Positions 13,935 to 18,570 of a stretch of DNA of 18,570 nt are shown in pieces (within the stretch, counting starts at the first letter, position 1; every line of letters begins with the position of its first letter). A model generated the notes under the pieces. It ran no database searches and had not been told where the DNA came from. It saw nothing but the letters and a program-made list of their open reading frames with translations. This DNA is from Candidatus Cellulosilyticum pullistercoris (GTDB lineage Bacteria > Bacillota > Clostridia > Lachnospirales > Cellulosilyticaceae): NCBI GenBank assembly GCA_018883705.1, contig JAHLFQ010000041.1:1-18570 (forward strand), read 5' to 3'. The translations under genes were made by a program, and so were the position numbers.

Positions 13935-15368
13935 TTATAAAATCTCACCATTAGATTCTATAACTTTTTTATACCAATCAAAGGATTTCTTTTTATATCT
14001 CTTTAGAGAACCACTTCCATCATTTTCTCTATCTACATAAATAAATCCATAACGTTTTTTCATTTCTCCCGTTGTGAAGGAAATTGGGTCTATACATCCC
14101 CAAGTTGTATATCCAATAACATCTACTCCATCAATCTCTATAGCTTTCTTCATTTCTACTATATGATTTGTTAAATACTCAATTCTGTTATCATCATCAA
14201 TTGTGAAATCCTCTTTTAGAACATCAACTGCTCCAAATCCGTTTTCTACTATAAATATTGGGATTTCATATTTATCATATAACTGGTTTAAATAAAATCT
14301 TAAGCCTACTGGGTCAATTGTCCAACCCCAGTCTGATGTTTTTAAATATGGATTTTCAACCACATCTGCCTTACCAGCTGAATCATTTCCTGTTCGCTTC
14401 ATTTCATTATTAGCTGTGACAACCGTTGTTAAATAATAGCTACATCCAATAAAGTCTACTGTTCCATCCTTTAATATTTCTTCATCTTCTTTAGTGATGT
14501 CTAATTGATAATGATTTCTTTCCCATAGCTTTAAAGTATGCTTTGGATATCTTCCTCTAACATGAACATCTGTAAACATCAGTTGTTCTCTATTAGCTTC
14601 TTCTGCCTTCATAATATCATCTGGGTTACATGAATAAGGATAACTTGGCATTGCTGCAACCATACACCCTATCCTAAAGTTTGGATTAATTTCATGTCCC
14701 ATTTTTACCACCTTTGCACTCGCTACAAATTCATAGTGAGCAGCTTGGAACATGACCTCTTCTTTATTTTCATCTTCCTTATAAAGGATTCCTGAGTTCG
14801 TAAATGCATAGATAGGATTAGTTGTGATAGTTTGATTATTGATTTCATTGAAAGTCATCCAATACTTTACTTTATCCTTATATCTTTTCATGACTACCTC
14901 ACAAAATCTTACGAAGAAGTCAATTAACTTACGATTACGCCATCCGCCATAGTTTTTTACTAAGTGATATGGCATTTCAAAATGACTTAATGTTATGACA
15001 GGTTCAATATGATACTTTAATAATTCATCAAATAAATCATCATAGAACTTAAGTCCCTCTTCATTTGGTTCTAACTCATCACCATTTGGAAATATCCTTG
15101 TCCACGCAATACTCGTTCTAAAACACTTAAAGCCCATTTCAGCAAATAGTTTTATGTCTTCTTTATACTTCTCATAGAAATGAATGCCTTCATGATTAGG
15201 ATAATAATTTCCTTCTATTATTCCATCTGTTATTTTTCTTGGAATAGTATGAGTTCCTGCAGTCATAACATCTGCAATACTTATACCTTTTCCCCCTTTA
15301 TTATAAGCACCCTCTACTTGGTGAGCCGCAACAGCTCCTCCCCATAAAAAGTTCTTTGATAATCCCAT
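13935..15368 (-). CDS. GH1 6-phospho-beta-glucosidase
   Basis: Cytoplasmic glycosidase of 477 residues, the usual length of BglA/AscB/BglH enzymes, that splits 6-phospho-beta-glucosides (from arbutin, salicin or cellobiose) into glucose 6-phosphate and aglycone or glucose. It opens FLWGGAVAAHQVEGAYN, the GH1 N-terminal signature. The acid/base is Glu175 (TFNEIN) and the nucleophile is Glu375 (IFIVENGFG). The C-terminal SFTTGEMKKRYGFIYVD holds the Ser and Lys-x-Lys/Tyr region that binds the 6-phosphate in the phospho-glycosidase branch. The start at 15368 has GGAGGT 7 nt upstream; the ATG five codons earlier overlaps that site. It is 18 bp downstream of the PTS gene, so the transporter feeds it directly. 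The exact sugar is not decided; bglA and bglH are both plausible names. Confidence 0.93.
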   Translation of the reverse strand: MGLSKNFLWGGAVAAHQVEGAYNKGGKGISIADVMTAGTHTIPRKITDGIIEGNYYPNHEGIHFYEKYKEDIKLFAEMGFKCFRTSIAWTRIFPNGDELEPNEEGLKFYDDLFDELLKYHIEPVITLSHFEMPYHLVKNYGGWRNRKLIDFFVRFCEVVMKRYKDKVKYWMTFNEINNQTITTNPIYAFTNSGILYKEDENKEEVMFQAAHYEFVASAKVVKMGHEINPNFRIGCMVAAMPSYPYSCNPDDIMKAEEANREQLMFTDVHVRGRYPKHTLKLWERNHYQLDITKEDEEILKDGTVDFIGCSYYLTTVVTANNEMKRTGNDSAGKADVVENPYLKTSDWGWTIDPVGLRFYLNQLYDKYEIPIFIVENGFGAVDVLKEDFTIDDDNRIEYLTNHIVEMKKAIEIDGVDVIGYTTWGCIDPISFTTGEMKKRYGFIYVDRENDGSGSLKRYKKKSFDWYKKVIESNGEIL

Positions 15369-15386
15369 CTTAGATACCTCCATATT

Positions 15387-17237
15387 TTAGTGAATAACTT
15401 TAATGATCGTCTTTTCTTTATCCACTGTTTTATTTTCTATAACCGTAACTTCTTTTAAATCAGCTGTATTAGTTACTAGAACTGGTGTTGCTGTACTATA
15501 TCCTTCACTTTTGATTCCCTCTATATCAAAAGAAATCAGTTTTTGTCCCTTAGTAACCTTATCGCCTGAATTAATATGAGCCTCATAATACTTACCATCT
15601 AATGCAACTGTATTTAATCCGACATGTATTAAGATTTCTGTTCCACTATCTGATACGATACCTATTGCATGTTTTGTAGGGAAAATAGCAGAAATAGTTC
15701 CATTTACAGGAGATACCACTTCTCCAACTTCTGGAATAATACCTATTCCAGCACCTACTGCTCCTGATGCAAAAACTTCATCTTCTACTTCTGATAACTT
15801 AATTTGCTCTCCTTTAATAGGTGACACTAATTCTTCTAAGCCTTCTACTCTAACTTCTTTTTCTTCAACCAAATCTTTACTTTCATCTTCCATTTCTTTT
15901 ACTTCTTCATCCTTAAGTCCAAAGAAATAAGCTAATACAGCTCCTAATACTAAAGATGTTCCTACCCCTAAAACATATCCTAAAAATGGTGTATAAACTG
16001 GTGCTGAGAAGATATTATGGAAAACATATGCATTACATGTTACTCCAAAAGCTCCACATATAGCGCCACCAATACCACCTGCTATAGCTAAAATAGGAAT
16101 CGTTCTTCTATACTTTAAAATAACGCCATAAATAATAGGTTCAGTAACACCTGCTAATATACCAGTAATAGCTGTTGAACCAGTTAATGATCTTAACTCT
16201 GTATGCTTTTTAGATTTTAAGAATAAACCTAAAGCTATACCAATTTGGGCAAATACCGCTGCAACTGCTGCTCCTTCTATAGGGTCTCCTCCTATAGTAG
16301 CAAGGTTTTGTAATGTAATTGGAGTAAATCCCCAGTGAAGTCCAAATACAGCTAAGAAAGGCATTCCTGCTCCTAAAACTATACCCGCTAATAAATTACT
16401 TCTTTCAATTAGCCACATGACCGAATTAGAAATCATATTACCTACATTCGTTCCAAAAGGTCCAAATAAAATAACAGTTAAAGGCACCATGATTAGTAAT
16501 GAAAACATTGGTACTAGGAATAATTGTAAGTCTTTTAAAATAATCTTCTTTAATGATTTATCAACCCAATAGTAAATAAAGATTGTAACAAATATAGGGA
16601 ATACACTTGATGCATAATCAATAGGTGTTACATGTATCCCTAAAAAGTCTACAACTGCTTCTGAACCAATTAAAGCTGTATAACTTGGATCTAAAAGTGC
16701 TGCACCAATAGCTCCACCTACAAACATATTCGCTCCAAGCTTCTTAGCTAAAGTGATTCCTAAGAATACAGGTAGTAAGTAGAATACACCATTACCTGCT
16801 GCTGATAATATAGCATAAGTACTTGTTGTATCTGACATAAGTCCAAATGATACTAATACAGTTAATAATGCTTTTACCATACCTGCCCCTGCTAAAGCTG
16901 GTATTAAGGGTGAAAAAGCACCTGAAATTGTTTCAAGAATCATAGACATTACGGATACCTTTTCTCCTTTTGCATCAGAAGAAGATTCATTTAATCCAAG
17001 CTTCTTTGTAATGGTAGCAAAATAATCAGAAACCTTATTACCAATTACAACTTGATATTGACCTCCACTATTTACAACAGATAATACATCCTTCATCTTT
17101 TCTAATTCAGCTTTATTAGGTATAGATGTATTTTTTAATTTAAAACGTAATCTAGTTGCACAATGCACTAAACTGATAATATTCTCTTTTCCTCCAACTA
17201 ACTTTATAATTTCGTCGGCTTCTTTTTCGAATTTCAT
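15387..17237 (-). CDS. Beta-glucoside PTS transporter, EIIBCA fusion
   Basis: Membrane permease that imports beta-glucosides while phosphorylating them, 616 residues, of BglF/BglP type. The EIIB domain (about 1-85) has phospho-Cys26 in LVHCATRLRFKL. The EIIC domain (about 105-455) has the membrane helices and the family segment GITEPIIYG-like GVTEPIIYGV. After a Glu-rich linker (about 455-490, EVKEMEDESKDLVEEKE) comes the EIIA domain (about 490-616) with phospho-His538 in EILIHVGLNTV. The start at 17237 has AAGGAG 8 nt upstream; the 22 residues that could be read before it are hydrophobic but lie in terminator sequence, so I drop them. EII normally also phosphorylates the antiterminator encoded just upstream when substrate is absent. 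Substrate could be aryl-beta-glucosides or cellobiose. Confidence 0.94.
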   Translation of the reverse strand: MKFEKEADEIIKLVGGKENIISLVHCATRLRFKLKNTSIPNKAELEKMKDVLSVVNSGGQYQVVIGNKVSDYFATITKKLGLNESSSDAKGEKVSVMSMILETISGAFSPLIPALAGAGMVKALLTVLVSFGLMSDTTSTYAILSAAGNGVFYLLPVFLGITLAKKLGANMFVGGAIGAALLDPSYTALIGSEAVVDFLGIHVTPIDYASSVFPIFVTIFIYYWVDKSLKKIILKDLQLFLVPMFSLLIMVPLTVILFGPFGTNVGNMISNSVMWLIERSNLLAGIVLGAGMPFLAVFGLHWGFTPITLQNLATIGGDPIEGAAVAAVFAQIGIALGLFLKSKKHTELRSLTGSTAITGILAGVTEPIIYGVILKYRRTIPILAIAGGIGGAICGAFGVTCNAYVFHNIFSAPVYTPFLGYVLGVGTSLVLGAVLAYFFGLKDEEVKEMEDESKDLVEEKEVRVEGLEELVSPIKGEQIKLSEVEDEVFASGAVGAGIGIIPEVGEVVSPVNGTISAIFPTKHAIGIVSDSGTEILIHVGLNTVALDGKYYEAHINSGDKVTKGQKLISFDIEGIKSEGYSTATPVLVTNTADLKEVTVIENKTVDKEKTIIKVIH

Positions 17238-17271
17238 ATAAAGATCTCCTTTCAAACTTAAAAATTTATAT

Positions 17272-17397
17272 AAAAAAAGACCTAAGCTTATCAGATAAAC
17301 CAATTATTTCTTATCATCAATATAAACGTACTTATAAAATACATGCTATATTGCTTACATAAAAAATAATTTTATGTTAATCTATTAAACCTAGGTC
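17272..17397 (-). terminator. Regulated terminator in front of the EIIBCA gene
   Basis: The minus strand forms a long imperfect stem between 17376-17397 and 17279-17300 (GACCTAGGTTTAA... with ...AAGCTTAGGTC), about 22 positions with wobbles and two mismatches, followed by seven Ts (17272-17278). Its first bases (GACC) are also the last bases of the RAT, so the two folds exclude each other. The 75-nt loop is unusually long and AT-rich and may hold a weak second hairpin. Confidence 0.88.
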
Positions 17398-17421
17398 ACG
17401 CCTGCTAAACAGTAACGATCC
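17394..17421 (-). promoter_or_regulatory. RAT (ribonucleic antiterminator) before the EIIBCA gene
   Basis: The minus strand reads GGATCGTTACTG, then TTTA, then GCAGGCGTGACC. It matches the BglG/LicT/SacY target, whose B. subtilis versions read GGATTGTTACTG and GCAGGCAAAACC. It begins 9 bp after the antiterminator stop codon. Binding of the LicT-like protein should stabilise this hairpin and prevent the overlapping terminator. Confidence 0.92.
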
Positions 17422-17430
17422 TACAAATAT

Positions 17431-18273
17431 TTAATTTTTCTTACTCATACTTGATAATCTATTTAGATGTAATGTTAAATAAAGTAATTCATTTTCACTT
17501 ATATCCCAGTTATAAGTAATCTCAAGAAACATTTTAATTTTGTTAGCACATTTAAAATCTGCGGGATACTTAATCTTCACAATTTCTAACAAAGATGTAT
17601 CAACACTTACACTTTCATTTTTAAGTTGTCTGTAAATAAAGCAACGTAAATGTGAAATAAATCGTGTATAATCAAAGGACTGCTCATTTATATCTATTCC
17701 ATAGTTATATTTTATAATATCTAATATGCTATCTATTATTTTGGTTAATAATAAGGTTTCCTCCATATTATCTGTTTCTAAATGAGCATTTGCAAAATGC
17801 AATGTTATAAAAGCTGCTTCTGAATCTGGGATTTCCTTACCTGTTTTTGCTTTTAGATAAGCAACCGCTCTTTTAGAGAATTTATATTCTTCAGGATATA
17901 TTTGTCTTATCTCCCATTGAAGTGGATTTCTAAATACCAATCCCTCATCTATTCTTTTTAACAGATAGCTGATATGATCAGATAAAGTAATTAAAATGGT
18001 ATCATTTAATTGATAGCCAAGAGCCTCTTTTCCCATCTCAATTATTTCACTAGCAAGTTCTATATCACTTAAAGGTATTCTTCCTAACAATGTATAAAGA
18101 TCATTTAAAGACTCTTTATCATTAAATATAAAGCTTTTTTCTATTTTATTAGTATCTATCAAATCCTTAGGAAACTTTTGAAAGCCTATACCTTTTCCCA
18201 TAACGATTTGCTCTTTTCCAAGGTCATCTATAACAAGTACAACATTATTATTAAATACCTTCTTAATACGCAT
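17431..18273 (-). CDS. licT: BglG/LicT-family transcription antiterminator
   Basis: RNA-binding regulator of the operon, 280 residues, the same length class as LicT. Residues 1-56 are the RNA-binding CAT domain (MRIKKVFNNNVVLV, GKGIGFQKFP). Two PRD domains follow, at about 65-170 and 175-275. All four regulatory His are present: His100 (SDHISYL), His159 (TLHFANAH), His208 (FISHLRCF) and His269 (TLHLNRL), at LicT-like positions. PTS phosphorylation is expected on PRD1 by the EII (inhibitory) and on PRD2 by HPr (activating), so activity needs both substrate and absence of better sugars. The ATG has GGAGGT 8 nt upstream; a closer ATG four bases earlier runs into a stop after four codons. It stands first in the operon and controls itself through the RAT at 18386-18420. 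The name licT is by similarity; it is unclear which paralogue it is. Confidence 0.94.
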   Translation of the reverse strand: MRIKKVFNNNVVLVIDDLGKEQIVMGKGIGFQKFPKDLIDTNKIEKSFIFNDKESLNDLYTLLGRIPLSDIELASEIIEMGKEALGYQLNDTILITLSDHISYLLKRIDEGLVFRNPLQWEIRQIYPEEYKFSKRAVAYLKAKTGKEIPDSEAAFITLHFANAHLETDNMEETLLLTKIIDSILDIIKYNYGIDINEQSFDYTRFISHLRCFIYRQLKNESVSVDTSLLEIVKIKYPADFKCANKIKMFLEITYNWDISENELLYLTLHLNRLSSMSKKN

Positions 18274-18294
18274 GCATACCTACCTCCAAAACAT

Positions 18295-18356
18295 AAAAAA
18301 GGCCCTCAATATATATCCACTATATAAATATATAAAAAAAGACCTCCAATATAGAT
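18295..18356 (-). repeat. Duplicated terminator 3' arm in the licT leader
   Basis: The plus-strand blocks 18295-18316 and 18335-18356 match at 18 of 22 positions, 40 bp apart, each starting with an A-run followed by a G-CC core and CAATATA. The second block is the 3' arm and T-tract of the terminator. The first repeats that arm and T-tract nearer to the gene, without a matching 5' arm of its own. Confidence 0.75.
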
Positions 18357-18389
18357 ATGCATAAATTAAGCATATCATTATTGTCGGTC
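18334..18389 (-). terminator. Regulated terminator in front of the licT-like gene
   Basis: The minus-strand arms 18370-18389 and 18341-18360 pair as GACC/GGTC at the base, CAATA/TATTG in the middle and GATATGC/GCATATC next to a 9-nt loop, with two small internal loops. Seven Ts follow (18334-18340). The basal GACC is shared with the RAT, so antiterminator binding opens it. Confidence 0.88.
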
Positions 18390-18420
18390 ACGCCTGATCA
18401 AAATTCGTCAGTAACGATCC
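18386..18420 (-). promoter_or_regulatory. RAT before the licT-like gene, with an enlarged apical loop
   Basis: The minus strand reads GGATCGTTACTG, then ACGAATTTTGAT, then CAGGCGTGACC. Both flanks equal those of the RAT at 17394-17421. The middle is longer: 35 nt overall against 28 nt. It can pair as CTGA/TCAG around a 10-nt loop. It is the autoregulatory target of the antiterminator. Confidence 0.85.
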
Positions 18421-18474
18421 TTATTTAATCTATACCTAAAGTCATTGATGTTTAGTTATTAACTTTTATTTCCA

Positions 18475-18503
18475 TTGACTTATAATTTCCATAATTTTAT
18501 ACA
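18475..18503 (+). promoter_or_regulatory. Possible divergent promoter reading out of the window
   Basis: The plus strand has TTGACT (18475-18480), an exact 17-bp spacer and TATACA (18498-18503). At the window edge AAGGA (18560-18564) looks like a ribosome-binding site for a gene beginning just beyond 18570. It overlaps the tentative promoter on the other strand. Confidence 0.4.
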
Positions 18504-18507
18504 TGAA
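18479..18507 (-). promoter_or_regulatory. Tentative promoter of the beta-glucoside operon
   Basis: The minus strand has TTCATG (18502-18507), 17 bp, then TATAAG (18479-18484), placing a start about 50 nt ahead of the RAT. The -35 is poor. No catabolite-responsive (cre) site was recognised nearby, and other -10-like sequences exist closer to the RAT. Confidence 0.3.
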
Positions 18508-18570
18508 AATAGCTAGTACCTAGGGTTAAATATAGTTACCACACTAAATCACCCGAAAGAAGGATACTAG

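Noticed and set aside
17238..17303. A 22-residue hydrophobic leader on the EIIBCA protein, resembling a signal peptide
   Set aside because: It covers the 3' arm and T-tract of the regulated terminator and precedes the AAGGAG site; EIIB domains normally begin at the following ATG.
1..18570. Mobile elements, CRISPR arrays, phage genes, toxin-antitoxin pairs
   Set aside because: No transposase, integrase, regular repeat-spacer array or small paired genes were found on either strand; all gene-sized frames are accounted for.

Overview
The window is AT-rich with strong Shine-Dalgarno sites, sigma-A-type promoters, hairpin-plus-T-tract terminators and Gram-positive gene families (LanFEG transporter, BglG/LicT antiterminator, lipoprotein-anchored binding protein). 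This suggests a low-GC Firmicute, probably a Clostridia/Lachnospiraceae-type anaerobe. The taxonomic call is inference; there is no rRNA or other marker. No tRNA, rRNA, CRISPR array, insertion sequence or phage gene was seen.

Layout from left to right. (1) 1-4153, minus strand: a five-gene peptide-antibiotic defence operon. It reads LanF-type ATPase, MutE-type permease, MutG-type permease, response regulator, histidine kinase; the kinase runs off the left edge. The ATPase carries the Glu 'E-loop' typical of lantibiotic immunity transporters, yet no lantibiotic precursor or modification gene is present, so this looks like a CprABC-KR-like resistance module. The response regulator has no ATG/GTG/TTG at the proper place; its natural first codon appears to be ATA. 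(2) 4266-6187, plus strand, divergent: a MarR repressor and a MATE drug exporter behind a promoter that overlaps one of two palindromic operator-like sites. (3) 6434-8500, minus: a soluble PAS-GAF-PAS histidine kinase with no partner regulator beside it. (4) 8771-13427, minus: a complete branched-chain amino acid ABC importer, order livJ-livH-livM-livG-livF. livJ has a near-consensus promoter and its own terminator, followed by a second good promoter for livHMGF. (5) 13935-18420, minus: a beta-glucoside utilisation operon, order licT-like antiterminator, PTS EIIBCA, GH1 6-phospho-beta-glucosidase. An RNA antiterminator (RAT) overlapping an intrinsic terminator stands before both the regulator and the transporter gene.

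How they work together: the beta-glucoside operon is a substrate-induced antitermination circuit. Without sugar, EII is expected to phosphorylate and inactivate the antiterminator; with sugar the antiterminator binds both RATs and opens its own gene and the transport/hydrolysis genes. The left third of the window is devoted to sensing and expelling toxic compounds. The liv operon imports amino acids with the binding protein probably made in excess.

The window is mostly ordinary accessory metabolism and resistance. The points worth a second look are the ATA start of the response regulator, the enlarged apical loop of the licT RAT, the duplicated terminator arm behind it, and the 20-bp-spaced operator pair of the MarR gene. 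I found no convincing wholly new system. Several gene starts were moved to an internal ATG with better Shine-Dalgarno spacing, as explained in each entry.
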